From an uncultured Johnsonella sp. (GTDB lineage: Bacteria; Bacillota; Clostridia; Lachnospirales; Lachnospiraceae), in contig CALBCM010000014.1 in NCBI GenBank assembly GCA_937927235.1, positions 1 through 64,000 on the forward strand: 64,000 nt of DNA. Direction: 5' to 3'. The notes beneath the pieces are model-generated. The model worked only from the letters and a program-made list of their open reading frames with translations, made no database searches and was not told the origin of the DNA. A program made the translations under genes and the position numbers. This document shows positions 8,023-16,625 of this stretch, in pieces. Within the stretch, counting starts at the first letter, position 1. Every line of letters starts with the position of its first letter.

Positions 8023-10083
8023 ATGAGGAAAACAAAAGTGAAAAGTAAACAGGTTTACAGTATGGCACTTGCCGCCTGTCTTGTGCTTAGCTCTTCGGCA
8101 TTTTTAAGCTATGCTGAAACCGAAGTTTCAAGCTACAGTCTTGAATATGATTACAGCGATGACGAAGATTTATTATTTGACCATAATACCGCTACTTCAA
8201 GCAATGCTTTTAATCCTTTAATGCTAAGAAGTGCAAGAGATGTAGCAGAAATCGAAACAATTAATATTACAAATGCTACAACAAATGTTAATTTTAAAAC
8301 CGAAGTAGAAACTGCATTAAATGCCGGAAAAGATGTTACGGTTATAGGAAGTAAAAATATTCATTCAATAAATATAACTATTCCTGATAATAGAAAGGTC
8401 ATTTGGAAAGCTGAGATAGGCACGAATGCTCCTAATAATGACGAGCCTATACTAACCGTATCCGGAGGGCAAAATAGTGTATTTGAGATTGCGGACGGAG
8501 CTTCGATTAGAAACAGATCACCACATCATAATACTTCAGTGTGCAGCTTTAAAGACAGATTAACTGTTAATATAAGTGGAGGGGAGGTATACACAAGCTC
8601 AAGCACTCCGGAATTAAGCTTAATAGATGCCTCTGACGATACAGTTGTTAAAATGACAGGAGGTAAAATTAATGCCGATAACGGCGTTAAAACTGGTATC
8701 CATTGTGATAAAGAGGTTATAATGGAGGGGGGGAAGATTTTTACTGAAAGCTCGGGTGCAGGCAGCTACGGAACAGCCATATCTGCAAAGAGTATTAAAA
8801 TAAATGGCGGACTTATCTACGGACATGGCGAAAGCGCTGCCAATTTAATTAAAACTCCTAATGAAGCGGACAAGAATATTGATGCCGGAGCGGTAGTCGC
8901 TTTTAATAAATATGCTGAACCCGGAAGAATATACTATCTTACTGGCTCTGTAAGAAATATATCAGTATTGCCTGAATCAACAAAAGCACAGTGGAGCACT
9001 AAAGGAGATTATGATAATGGTATTGAAGTTACAGAAGCTTCAAAATCACATTGGCTGAGCGATACTAGCGTTATCGTAGGCAAAATAGAAGGTTATACTC
9101 CTCTGCCAGATAAAGTATATGACGGGATTTCTCACTCTTTTACAGGGACTTTAAATATTAAGCCGGATAATCTGATCGGAAGCGGAAATATCACTGTAAA
9201 GTATGCCAATCAGAGCAACGGAGAAATTTTGGAAACCGCACCTGTTAATGCGGGCAAATACACCATATACGCAGTAACAAGCGGAACTGGCAAATATTCT
9301 GAGGACCAGATAAAGCTTGACGAATTTGAGATACATAAACGCCCTGTTAAAGTTATTATTGATAATAAAACCATCGTTGCAGGACAAGCCCTTCCTGAAT
9401 TTACCTATAGAACAGAAGGTCTTGCCGGTACTGAAACCGATGCATTTAATACAGCCTTGCAGCTTACAGCTAATACTGATGGTCGTACTCCCGGAGTATT
9501 TGATATAAATATATCATCCTCCTTAAACTATAAGCCTAATTATACGGCAGATTCAGCAAATGCAGTTATTACAGGTAAATTAACGGTAACTACTTCAAAT
9601 AATAATTCGGGACAGGGAAATAACAACCAAAATAATAATAACAACAACCAAAATAATAATAACAACAACCAAAATAATAACAACAACCAAAATAATAACA
9701 ACAATAATCAGAGAGGCAATAATTCTGGCTCTGGCAGCGGCTCTGGCTCCGGTTCTTCTGGAAGAAGTGCAGGTATTATAGCTACTCCTGGCAAAAATAA
9801 TGACAGCCGTGGCAGCTGGATACAGGATGAAAAAGGCTGGTGGTATAAAAACTCAGATGGCAGCTGGCCCGCTTTAAAATGGCTTCAGATTGAATACGGC
9901 ACTAAAACTGACTGGTATTACTTCAATTCTGAGGGCTATATGGTTACGGGCTGGCAGTTTATAAATAACAAATGGTATTATTTCTATGAAAATACTGAAG
10001 CCAGCTTTGCCAAAGGCTCACTTGCCGTAAGTACAACTATTTCAGGCTATAATGTAAATACAAATGGAGAATGGATACAATAA
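8023..10083 (+). CDS. Large secreted protein with MBG-like domains and C-terminal cell-wall-binding repeats
   Basis: ATG 8023 is preferred: GGAGGG is upstream, though 13 bases away, and it opens straight into a signal peptide (KVKSKQVYSMALAACLVLSS, cleavage near YAETE). A frame 20 residues longer starts at 7963 without a site. The 686-residue product has an N-terminal beta-helix-like region with repeated short strands (KMTGGKINADNG, IMEGGKIFTESS, KINGGLIYGHG). MBG-type domains follow (VYDGISHSFTGTLNI, NAGKYTIYAV, then IVAGQALPEFTYRTEGLAGTE). Next come an Asn/Gln tract, a Gly/Ser tract and C-terminal cell-wall-binding repeats (GWWYKNSDGSW, GYMVTGW, KWYYFYENTE). It is a surface-displayed, adhesin-like protein of unknown ligand. 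Confidence 0.82.
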   Translation: MRKTKVKSKQVYSMALAACLVLSSSAFLSYAETEVSSYSLEYDYSDDEDLLFDHNTATSSNAFNPLMLRSARDVAEIETINITNATTNVNFKTEVETALNAGKDVTVIGSKNIHSINITIPDNRKVIWKAEIGTNAPNNDEPILTVSGGQNSVFEIADGASIRNRSPHHNTSVCSFKDRLTVNISGGEVYTSSSTPELSLIDASDDTVVKMTGGKINADNGVKTGIHCDKEVIMEGGKIFTESSGAGSYGTAISAKSIKINGGLIYGHGESAANLIKTPNEADKNIDAGAVVAFNKYAEPGRIYYLTGSVRNISVLPESTKAQWSTKGDYDNGIEVTEASKSHWLSDTSVIVGKIEGYTPLPDKVYDGISHSFTGTLNIKPDNLIGSGNITVKYANQSNGEILETAPVNAGKYTIYAVTSGTGKYSEDQIKLDEFEIHKRPVKVIIDNKTIVAGQALPEFTYRTEGLAGTETDAFNTALQLTANTDGRTPGVFDINISSSLNYKPNYTADSANAVITGKLTVTTSNNNSGQGNNNQNNNNNNQNNNNNNQNNNNNQNNNNNNQRGNNSGSGSGSGSGSSGRSAGIIATPGKNNDSRGSWIQDEKGWWYKNSDGSWPALKWLQIEYGTKTDWYYFNSEGYMVTGWQFINNKWYYFYENTEASFAKGSLAVSTTISGYNVNTNGEWIQ
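9619..9711 (+). repeat. In-frame Asn/Gln-coding tandem repeat
   Basis: Units of about 18 bases coding NNNQNN-like blocks, made only of AAT/AAC and CAA/CAG codons. A low-complexity linker before the wall-binding repeats, and a candidate for length variation between strains. Confidence 0.8.
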
Positions 10084-10098
10084 ATAAGTCTGTACCAT

Positions 10099-10145
10099 AA
10101 AGGTGCCGCTCAGTTATCGGTTTTGATAATTGAGCAGCACCTTTT
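10099..10145. terminator. Bidirectional terminator between convergent genes
   Basis: Hairpin with arms AAAGGTGC (10099-10106) and GCACCTTT (10137-10144), extended inward by GCTCA/TGAGC, with T- and A-rich flanks on the respective sides. It lies between the wall protein gene and the convergent P-type ATPase gene. Confidence 0.8.
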
Positions 10146-10166
10146 GCTATTATTTCAATACAATCC

Positions 10167-12107
10167 TTACACAGCTTTAGTATTAAGATTTCTCATGGAA
10201 TTAAATATCGCAATTATTGTAACTCCCACATCGGCAAAGACTGCCGACCACATATTTGCTATCCCGAATACTGCTAGAATCAGCACCGCTATTTTTATGC
10301 CCAGTGCTATAACTATATTCTGATTTGCTATTTTAATAGTTCTTCTTGCGAGCCTTATTCCTGTCGCCAGCTTAGAAGGCTCATCGTTCATTATCACAAT
10401 ATCCGCCGCTTCTATAGCCGCATCCGAGCCAAGCCCTCCCATAGCCACACCTATGTCCGCTCTTGCAAGCACAGGGGCATCATTGATTCCGTCGCCCACA
10501 AATACAAGCTTATTATTTTTCTGCTTTTTATTTAGAAGCTCTTCCAGCTTATCAAGCTTATCTCCCGGTAAAAGCCCGGCATAAACCTCATCAATGCCTA
10601 TTTCCTTTCCGACACCTTCCGCAGTATAAATACCATCTCCGGTAAGCATAACTGTCTGCTTTACACCAAGCTTTTTAAGCTCTTCCATCGCTTTTTTAGA
10701 ATCTTTTTTTATTTTGTCTGAAATAATAAGATAGCCTGAATATTTTCCGTCAATCGCTGTATGTACAATTCCGGGCTTAGTTTCCATTTCCTTTTCAAAT
10801 ATACGATTTTCTTTCATCAGCCCTGCATTTCCAATCAGCACCGCTTTATCATCAAATTTTACTTTTAATCCCTTGCCCGATATTTCCTTTATCTCCGAAA
10901 GTCTGCTTTCATCAATATAATCGCCGGAGCCGTCTTTTGAGCTTCGCTCCATATAAGCTTTTTTAATAGAAAGAGCTATGGGGTGAGAAGAATAGCATTC
11001 AGCATAAGCAGCAATTTCAAGCAACTCAAATTCATCCGCAACAATTTCCTTTGATGCAGGCACAATTTCAGTGAGCTCAAATACTCCCTCAGTTAAAGTT
11101 CCGGTTTTATCAAATACTGCGGTTTCGGTTTTAGCAATTGCCTCCAGATAGTTACTTCCCTTGACAAGTATACCCAACCTTGAAGCTGCTCCCACTCCTC
11201 CGAAGAAGCTGAGCGGTATTGATATTACCAGAGCACAGGGACAGGAAACAACTAAAAAAGTGAGTGCTCTTGAAATCCAAAGTGCAAAATCATGTCTGGA
11301 ATCAATTAAGGGAAAAATAATTGCAATTATTAAAGCAAGTATGGCAACCAACGGAGTATACACAAGTGCAAACTTGGTAATAAAATTCTCCGACTCTGAT
11401 TTTTTAGAAGCGGCATTTTCAACTAAATCAAGAATCCTGCTGGCAGTGGAATCGGAAAACTCCTTTTCAACTTTTATTTCAAGCACACCATCAGTATTGA
11501 TGCTTCCGCTCAGTACCTTATCTCCCTTAACAGTTCTCCTTAGTACAGGCTCTCCTGTAAGCGCAGAAGTATCCAGCATGGATTCTCCTTTAATGACTTC
11601 TCCGTCCAAAGGTATCCTTTCACCCGGTTTTACAATTATAATATCACCTATACTTACTTCATAAGGGTCCACCGTACTTAAGCTTCCATCGTCCAGCTTA
11701 AGATTCGCATAATCAGGTCTTATGTCCATAAGCTCGTTTATAGCTTTTCTGGACTTATTTACAGCCATGCTCTGAAAAAATTCTCCCACTGTGTAAAACA
11801 GCATAACCGCCACTCCTTCAGCAAATTCCCTAAGTCCAAAAGCTCCTATGGTCGCAACTCCCATCAGAAAATTTTCATCAAAAACTCTTCCTCTTTTCAT
11901 ATTATAAAATGCCTTTTTAAGCACCGGCAGCCCCACTATAATGTATGAAGCTATAAACAGGGCTATACCTGCCATATAAAGTCTATTAAAGCCCTGATAA
12001 TTTTCTCTATTTATCTTCTCGGATATTTTTGTTGTAATTATTGCCGCTATAAATAAAACAGCGGCAATAATTATATTCCTAATCATTTTTTTTTGATTTT
12101 CATTCAT
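10167..12107 (-). CDS. cadA: Cd2+/Zn2+/Pb2+-type P1B ATPase without an N-terminal HMA domain
   Basis: 646-residue membrane pump exporting soft divalent metals at the cost of ATP. Motifs: TGEP in the actuator domain (about 184-187), the SCPCALV metal-binding segment (Cys 289 and 291), phosphorylation site DKTGTLT (Asp 333), an SSHP nucleotide-domain motif and GDGINDAP. Most CadA/ZntA proteins begin with one or two HMA domains. Here the chain begins directly at the first membrane helices, and a single HMA domain is encoded as its own gene just upstream (12187-12408). It ends the cadC-HMA-cadA operon; AGGG precedes the start. Confidence 0.9.
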   Translation of the reverse strand: MNENQKKMIRNIIIAAVLFIAAIITTKISEKINRENYQGFNRLYMAGIALFIASYIIVGLPVLKKAFYNMKRGRVFDENFLMGVATIGAFGLREFAEGVAVMLFYTVGEFFQSMAVNKSRKAINELMDIRPDYANLKLDDGSLSTVDPYEVSIGDIIIVKPGERIPLDGEVIKGESMLDTSALTGEPVLRRTVKGDKVLSGSINTDGVLEIKVEKEFSDSTASRILDLVENAASKKSESENFITKFALVYTPLVAILALIIAIIFPLIDSRHDFALWISRALTFLVVSCPCALVISIPLSFFGGVGAASRLGILVKGSNYLEAIAKTETAVFDKTGTLTEGVFELTEIVPASKEIVADEFELLEIAAYAECYSSHPIALSIKKAYMERSSKDGSGDYIDESRLSEIKEISGKGLKVKFDDKAVLIGNAGLMKENRIFEKEMETKPGIVHTAIDGKYSGYLIISDKIKKDSKKAMEELKKLGVKQTVMLTGDGIYTAEGVGKEIGIDEVYAGLLPGDKLDKLEELLNKKQKNNKLVFVGDGINDAPVLARADIGVAMGGLGSDAAIEAADIVIMNDEPSKLATGIRLARRTIKIANQNIVIALGIKIAVLILAVFGIANMWSAVFADVGVTIIAIFNSMRNLNTKAV

Positions 12108-12186
12108 AAGCTTAAACCCTAAGATAATCTTTCTTTTATTGCTGGAAAAGTATTTTTCAGTATTTGCAGAATTTTAATCTGCTTGG

Positions 12187-12408
12187 TTATGCTCTTTTAA
12201 CGCTTATTTCGGGATGCTCAAGCTTAATCAGTTTAGTCACCTCCTGCATCACCTTTTCCATATCAGCCTCATCAGCCTCTACATTACATTTTAAGGTTAT
12301 AAAGTTTATTCCGGCATTTTTAACTCCCTCTAAAGCCTTTATCCTATTTTCAAGCTTTGCTGCACAGTCCGCACAATCAAGTCCTTCAAGTTTTAATACT
12401 CTTTTCAT
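12187..12408 (-). CDS. Stand-alone heavy-metal-associated (HMA) domain protein
   Basis: 73 residues, with AGGAGG just upstream of ATG. The metal-binding loop reads GLDCADC (residues 9-15), the variant with an acidic residue typical of Zn/Cd HMA domains rather than the Cu type (MxCxxC). The ferredoxin-like beta-alpha-beta-beta-alpha-beta length fits. It sits 79 bases before the ATPase gene that lacks this domain, so it presumably works in trans as metallochaperone or sensor for that pump (inference). Confidence 0.88.
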   Translation of the reverse strand: MKRVLKLEGLDCADCAAKLENRIKALEGVKNAGINFITLKCNVEADEADMEKVMQEVTKLIKLEHPEISVKRA

Positions 12409-12446
12409 ATTTTTTTCCTCCTAAGAATTATTTTATTAGTAGTGCA

Positions 12447-12485
12447 GAGCTCTTACAACCCTGAATATAAGGGTGTGAGAAGCTC
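12447..12485 (-). promoter_or_regulatory. Hairpin between cadC and the HMA gene
   Basis: Imperfect stem of about 15 pairs (GAGCT/AGCTC, CTTAC/GTGAG, ACCCT/AGGGT) within the 87-base gap after cadC. No T-run follows on the minus strand, so it may be an mRNA processing or stability element rather than a terminator. Confidence 0.4.
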
Positions 12486-12495
12486 AGAAAAATAA

Positions 12496-12876
12496 TTATT
12501 CACTTTTTGTATTCTCGTTAAAATGCCTTATATGCTCAAGTCCGGTTTCAAATACCTGCTTTACATGCTCATCATCCAGTGAATAGTATACCGACTTTCC
12601 TTCTCTGCGATATTTTACAAGATGCTCTTTTCTAAGAGAGGCAAGCTGATGAGATACCGCCGATTTGCTCATATCAAGCACACTGCATATATCACATACG
12701 CACATTTCAGATAAATCAAGTGCCCAAAGTATTTTAATTCTGGTTTCATCGGCAAATACCTTAAAAAATGCCGCAAGCTTTTTATATTCTCCCACATCTA
12801 TCATAGATTTTTTTATATCATCCACCACTTCATGATGTACGACGGTACAGTCGCATACAAATTTACTGCCTGACAT
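12496..12876 (-). CDS. cadC: CadC/SmtB-type ArsR-family metal-responsive repressor
   Basis: 126 residues with AAAGGA before ATG. It has a winged helix-turn-helix core (ADETRIKILWAL, KSAVSHQLASLRKEHLV, GKSVYYSL). The metal ligands of the CadC alpha-3N site are visible: an N-terminal Cys pair (VCDC near residue 8) and CVCD in the helix after LSEM. Such repressors leave DNA when Cd, Pb or Zn binds. It is first in the operon, and its likely operator lies between the -35 and -10 boxes just upstream. Confidence 0.88.
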   Translation of the reverse strand: MSGSKFVCDCTVVHHEVVDDIKKSMIDVGEYKKLAAFFKVFADETRIKILWALDLSEMCVCDICSVLDMSKSAVSHQLASLRKEHLVKYRREGKSVYYSLDDEHVKQVFETGLEHIRHFNENTKSE

Positions 12877-12971
12877 AAATAATCCTTTCTTTAATTTCTT
12901 TAATCAAATAGTTTTTATAGATTTCTTGATATTTCTTTCAGTTGCCTTTTAATAATACCTGCAATTTAAAC

Positions 12972-13031
12972 AGTTGAATAATCACTCAACTATCTAAATA
13001 TATTATAGTTGAATATATGTTCAACTGTCAA
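12972..13031 (-). promoter_or_regulatory. cad operon promoter with two CadC-type operators
   Basis: Minus-strand TTGACA (13031-13026), 18-base spacer, TATAAT (13007-13002). Palindrome AGTTGAA-n6-TTCAACT (13007-13026) fills the spacer. A second, similar palindrome AGTTGA...TCAACT (12972-12991) lies just downstream of the expected start site. Both resemble the TTGA/TCAA core known for ArsR/SmtB operators. Confidence 0.8.
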
Positions 13032-13155
13032 GAGTCCAAACTGAAATTTCTATATATTTTTTATTTCATATTTTATTCAAGGCAATTCACTGCTCAACTT
13101 TCTATGCGACATATCCGGACATCTTTGGCTCTATGTATAATTATCTATAAAAAAT

Positions 13156-13181
13156 TGGAGGCTCATTTTAGAGCCTCCAAC
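13156..13181 (-). terminator. Terminator of the nik-like remnant operon
   Basis: Perfect 10-bp stem (13156-13165 with 13172-13181) and 6-base loop, followed on the minus strand by a T-run. It lies about 70 bases after the stop at 13252. Nothing else is seen in 13032-13251. Confidence 0.85.
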
Positions 13182-13251
13182 TCACCAATTATCATATAAG
13201 CTCCTGATTGCCGTCTTTTTCACACACTCAAATATAGATGCCCTTATTGCT

Positions 13252-13992
13252 TTATAAGCTCCACTCCAGGCTCTTTTTTTCTATGCTGAACAGCTTTTTA
13301 TAAAGTCCTTCCTTCTCCATCAGCTGATTGTGATTGCCTTCCTCCACAATTTTTCCGTCATCTAAGACAATGATATGGTCGGCATTCATAACCGTATTCA
13401 GGCGATGTGCGATCACCAGCACAGTTTTATTATTGATTAGCCTGGAAACTGCGCTTTGAATCTGCCCGCTGCTTTCCGCATCCAAGGCTGAGGTAGCCTC
13501 ATCGAGAATTACAATCGGAGCAGCCTTTAAAAGAGCTCTTGCAATAGATATTCTCTGTCTTTCACCTCCGGAAAGCATCGCCCCGTTCTCTCCCAGCACA
13601 GTATCATAGCCCTGCGGCAGCCTCTCAATAAATTCCTGACAGCAGGCTGCTGTTGCTGCCGCTTTAACCTCCTCCTCTGAAGCCTCAGCCTTGCCAATCC
13701 TGATATTGTTGTATACAGTATCGTCAAAAAGAATTACCTCCTGAAAGACGAAGGATATATGCGAAAGCAGATATTCCGGATTCAGATGCTTTATGTTAAT
13801 TCCTCCTATAGTTATCCTTCCGGCTTGCGGCTCTCCGAATCTCCCTATAAGCTTGGCAAAAGTAGTTTTTCCGCTTCCGCTCTCTCCCACAATCGCATAA
13901 ATTTTTCCTTTTTCAAATTTCAAATTAATCGAATGCAGTACCAAGCTGTCATTTCCAAGGTATTTTTGAGATATGTTTCTAAGTTCAAGCAT
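13252..13992 (-). CDS. Chimeric ABC ATPase: NikE/OppF-like start joined to an exporter nucleotide-binding domain
   Basis: 246 residues from the ATG at 13992 (AGGAAG upstream); a start at 14010 is open but has no site. Walker A VGESGSGKTT (about 35-44), signature LSGGERQR, Walker B IVILDEATS and the H-loop IAHRL are intact. The first ~45 residues (MLELRNISQKY...) read like the second ATPase of nickel/oligopeptide importers. From LIGRF onward (Q-loop FVFQEVILFDDTVYNNI, GYDTVLGENG, C-terminal EWSL) it is of the type found at the C-terminus of ABC exporters. No membrane domain is attached. The likely cause is a deletion joining nikE to a downstream exporter gene at the shared Walker A homology (inference). 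It overlaps nikD by 8 bases. Confidence 0.75.
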   Translation of the reverse strand: MLELRNISQKYLGNDSLVLHSINLKFEKGKIYAIVGESGSGKTTFAKLIGRFGEPQAGRITIGGINIKHLNPEYLLSHISFVFQEVILFDDTVYNNIRIGKAEASEEEVKAAATAACCQEFIERLPQGYDTVLGENGAMLSGGERQRISIARALLKAAPIVILDEATSALDAESSGQIQSAVSRLINNKTVLVIAHRLNTVMNADHIIVLDDGKIVEEGNHNQLMEKEGLYKKLFSIEKKSLEWSL

Positions 13993-14779
13993 CTTTTTTC
14001 TTCCTGTCATACGAAGCTGCCCATATCAGCTCCTTGGTATAGTTATGTTTGGGAGCTTCAAGAATTTCCTTCACACTTCCTCGCTCAACGACTTCTCCTT
14101 CCTTTAAAATAATCAAATCACCTCCCAGGCTCCTCGCCGCATAGAAATCATGTGTTACCATAAGTAGGGCTGTTCCCCCTTTTTTCAGCTTTGAAAATTC
14201 ATCCAAGACTGCATTTCTATGAATGACATCAAGTGCTGAAGTCGGCTCGTCTGTAATCACCAGCTTAGCCTTCATCATCAATACCATAGCAATCAATACC
14301 CTCTGAAGCATACCTCCTGAGAGAGTATGCGGATAACTTTTCATTATATGTTCAGGATTGTCAAGCCCCGCCTCCGACAAAGCCTTTCTGCATATAAAGC
14401 TTGCCTGCTGCTTTTTCATCCTTCTATGGATACGCAGCGTTTCCAGCATTTGTATCCCGACTCTGAGTGAAGGATTTAATGCAGTCATGGGATTTTGTGG
14501 AATAAAAGCTATACTGCTTCCATAGATGCTTTGAAGCTGGCGTTTTTCAAGTTTTAATAAATCATATTGCCCTGAATTTTCAAAAATAATGCTTCCTTTT
14601 AGGCAAAAGGCTGATGAAAGCAGTCCCAGTATAGCATGGCAGGTTATCGTTTTTCCGCTGCCCGACTCTCCCAATAAAATCATGCTTTTTCCAAAGTCAA
14701 GCTCAAAGCTGAGCGATTTTAGCAAAACGGTGTTCTTTTCTTTCAGACAGACAGATAAATCGGATACTTTCAATACCAT
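13985..14779 (-). CDS. Nickel/oligopeptide-type ABC importer ATPase (NikD/DppD-like)
   Basis: 264 residues, complete for the family. Walker A GESGSGKT, signature LSGGMLQR, Walker B LVITDEPTS, and FIPQNPMTALNPS, the Q-loop typical of the Opp/Dpp/Nik class. It would energise import of Ni-chelates, metallophores or peptides together with two permeases and a partner ATPase. Here the permeases are fused and cut (next gene), the partner ATPase is chimeric and no binding protein is present, so the transporter is probably non-functional. It starts 3 bases after the permease gene. Confidence 0.82.
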   Translation of the reverse strand: MVLKVSDLSVCLKEKNTVLLKSLSFELDFGKSMILLGESGSGKTITCHAILGLLSSAFCLKGSIIFENSGQYDLLKLEKRQLQSIYGSSIAFIPQNPMTALNPSLRVGIQMLETLRIHRRMKKQQASFICRKALSEAGLDNPEHIMKSYPHTLSGGMLQRVLIAMVLMMKAKLVITDEPTSALDVIHRNAVLDEFSKLKKGGTALLMVTHDFYAARSLGGDLIILKEGEVVERGSVKEILEAPKHNYTKELIWAASYDRKKKDA

Positions 14780-14782
14780 ACT

Positions 14783-15457
14783 TTAACTTCTCTCCTCTGA
14801 TATATCCCTAAATACTTCTCCAAGCAGATTAAACCCCAATGCTGCAATAATTATACAAAGTGCCGGATACAGCAAAAGCTCTGCATGAAAAGCCAGGATA
14901 AATGAAGGTATAATATAATTTGTAAGGCGACCTTCCGGAGCTACTGAAAATATATGCAGGCGAACTGCAAATAATAAAAGCAAAAAAATCCCCAAGGCAA
15001 ACGCCGGCGTACATATTCCTACCATTCCGAGTACCCTGACGGCATGGTCAAACAAGCTGTTTTTTCTGTATGCACATAAAAGACTTATGGGGATAGTAAT
15101 CACAAGGATCCAAATTAACGATAAAAGTACCAGTATACCTGTTACTGGAAGGTGCTTTCTGAGGTCAGTCAAAATCGGATTAAAGGTAGTCAGGGATATT
15201 CCGAAATCTCCTGTAAAAAAGCTCTTCAGCCATAGCAAATAGCGTAAAAGAAGCGGTTTATCCAAGCCTAACTCGGCTCTCACCAGAGCAATCTGCTCCG
15301 GCGTAACATTCATGCTTATTCTTCTGGCAACAATTTCAGCTGTATCTTTATTTGTTGCCGCTAAAAGCATAAAGCTCAGAATACTGACCCCGAGCAAAAC
15401 AATGCACATCATCCCCAATTTTTTCATAAATACGGGATATTTCTTTTCTATTTTCAC
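14783..15457 (-). CDS. Truncated NikB::NikC-like permease fusion
   Basis: 224 residues; normal NikB or NikC have about 270-330. Residues 1-190 follow the NikB/DppB pattern: first helix, a periplasmic loop with ELGLDKPLLLRYLLWL and GDFGISL, then helices up to NYIIPSFILAF. The last ~30 residues (LLLYPALCIIIAALGFNLLGE then VFRD) are the typical C-terminus of NikC/DppC permeases. The reading frame is kept across the join, near 14880-14895. A deletion of about 1 kb removing the end of nikB and most of nikC explains this (inference). The EAA cytoplasmic loop that docks the ATPase appears to be missing. Confidence 0.7.
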   Translation of the reverse strand: MKIEKKYPVFMKKLGMMCIVLLGVSILSFMLLAATNKDTAEIVARRISMNVTPEQIALVRAELGLDKPLLLRYLLWLKSFFTGDFGISLTTFNPILTDLRKHLPVTGILVLLSLIWILVITIPISLLCAYRKNSLFDHAVRVLGMVGICTPAFALGIFLLLLFAVRLHIFSVAPEGRLTNYIIPSFILAFHAELLLYPALCIIIAALGFNLLGEVFRDISEERS

Positions 15458-15531
15458 TATAAAAATGCTCCAATATATACATATAAATAACTAAATTTGA
15501 GTAAACAGTGCTAACTGTGTACTAAAAAGAA

Positions 15532-15560
15532 AAGGAAATCTCAGTTTATAAGATTTCCTT
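15532..15560 (-). terminator. Terminator after the AraC-family gene
   Basis: 9-bp stem AAGGAAATC / GATTTCCTT with an 11-base loop, followed on the minus strand by a T-rich run. It separates the broken regulator from the permease remnant in a 142-base gap that contains no binding-protein gene. Confidence 0.7.
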
Positions 15561-15599
15561 ATCTTTCTATTCATAATAAACTAAATCACATCTCTTTTT

Positions 15600-16595
15600 C
15601 TACTCCGAACTTTCTATTTTTTGCTCCATTTGTTCAGCCTCGCAAAAATTCATTTTCTTGTATGTAAGCGGTGTCAAGCCCCACTGTGCCTTGAATGCCG
15701 CTGCAAATTTGCTTTGGTTGTCATAGCCCATCAATGTCGCTATATCTCTTATGCTCATCCATGGACACCGCAGCATTTCCTTTACAGCATATTTCATCTT
15801 AATGCAGCGCATAAATGCTGCCGGCGGCATCCCGTACAAATCTTTAAAGCATTGAATAAATCCAGTTCTGGACAGCAAGAACTCCTTCGAAAGTTCCTGT
15901 ACTGCAATCTCCCTCAGAGGTTGTGTCATCATCATATCATGAATCTGCCTTACAGTATTGAACATTTCCAAAGAATATTTATTCAAGCCCACTTTTTTCT
16001 CTCTTAAAAAACCACACAGATTCAGCAGAAAACCCATGATTTTCAGCAGGTAAATACTGTTTTTATTACAGTTTTCAATTAAATAAATCTCATCCGGCAG
16101 CCGTACCGGCAAGGCAAAAGCTTTCAATAAAACCGGTCCGCACTCACTTGTTATCCTTTTTGTCAACAATGTAAAGTCCATATCCTCCGTCATTTTGCAA
16201 ATTTCAACAAGCTCCCTTGCCTCATTCGGATTTATTCTGACAGAAAATCCCTGATAGCATTTTTCAGGAAGCTTTGATTCCGTTATTTCTCCGCAGCTCC
16301 CATCATAGATACAAATATCTCCTGCATTCATATAATAATTTCTTCCGTTTTCCATCGTAAATACAAATTGTCCTTTAAGGCAATGATTAATCTATATAGT
16401 TTTTTCTTTATCCTCCTTAAGTTTTTTCCAAAAACTTTCCATATAAATATGGTCGTAGGTAAGCTTTATTCCCCTCAAAATCTTTCTGTAGGTCAAACTG
16501 CCGTAGCCGATCTTATTTATCATATGGAGCAATATAGCATTTCCCTGCTTCTCGACCTTTTCAAACTGATATCCAAACGTATTTTTTAAATTCAT
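15600..16595 (-). pseudogene. AraC-family regulator gene interrupted by an amber codon
   Basis: Read from ATG 16595, 67 codons lead to TAG at 16394-16392. The same frame then continues without another stop to 15600, together 331 residues plus the amber, the normal AraC-family length. The residues around the stop (TI, stop, then INHCLKGQFVF) match the conserved motif usually read as (L)EINHCxxGxF in Firmicutes AraC proteins, so one base change such as GAG to TAG explains it. The C-terminal half carries two helix-turn-helix motifs (VQELSKEFLLSRTGFIQCFKDLYG, seen in two stretches; MSIRDIATLMGYDNQSKFAAAF). A shorter product from ATG 16355 would lack the sensor start and has no ribosome site. Confidence 0.78.
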
Positions 16596-16625
16596 CCGCT
16601 CAAATGACTTAAGCCACCATATTCC

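Noticed and set aside
11161..11664. A 167-residue open frame on the plus strand
   Set aside because: It lies wholly inside the well-supported P-type ATPase gene on the other strand and has no domain or ribosome site.
16392..16595. A separate 67-residue gene upstream of the AraC gene
   Set aside because: It is in the same frame as the AraC gene, ends exactly at the amber codon and matches the missing N-terminus of the family, so it is the 5' part of one broken gene.
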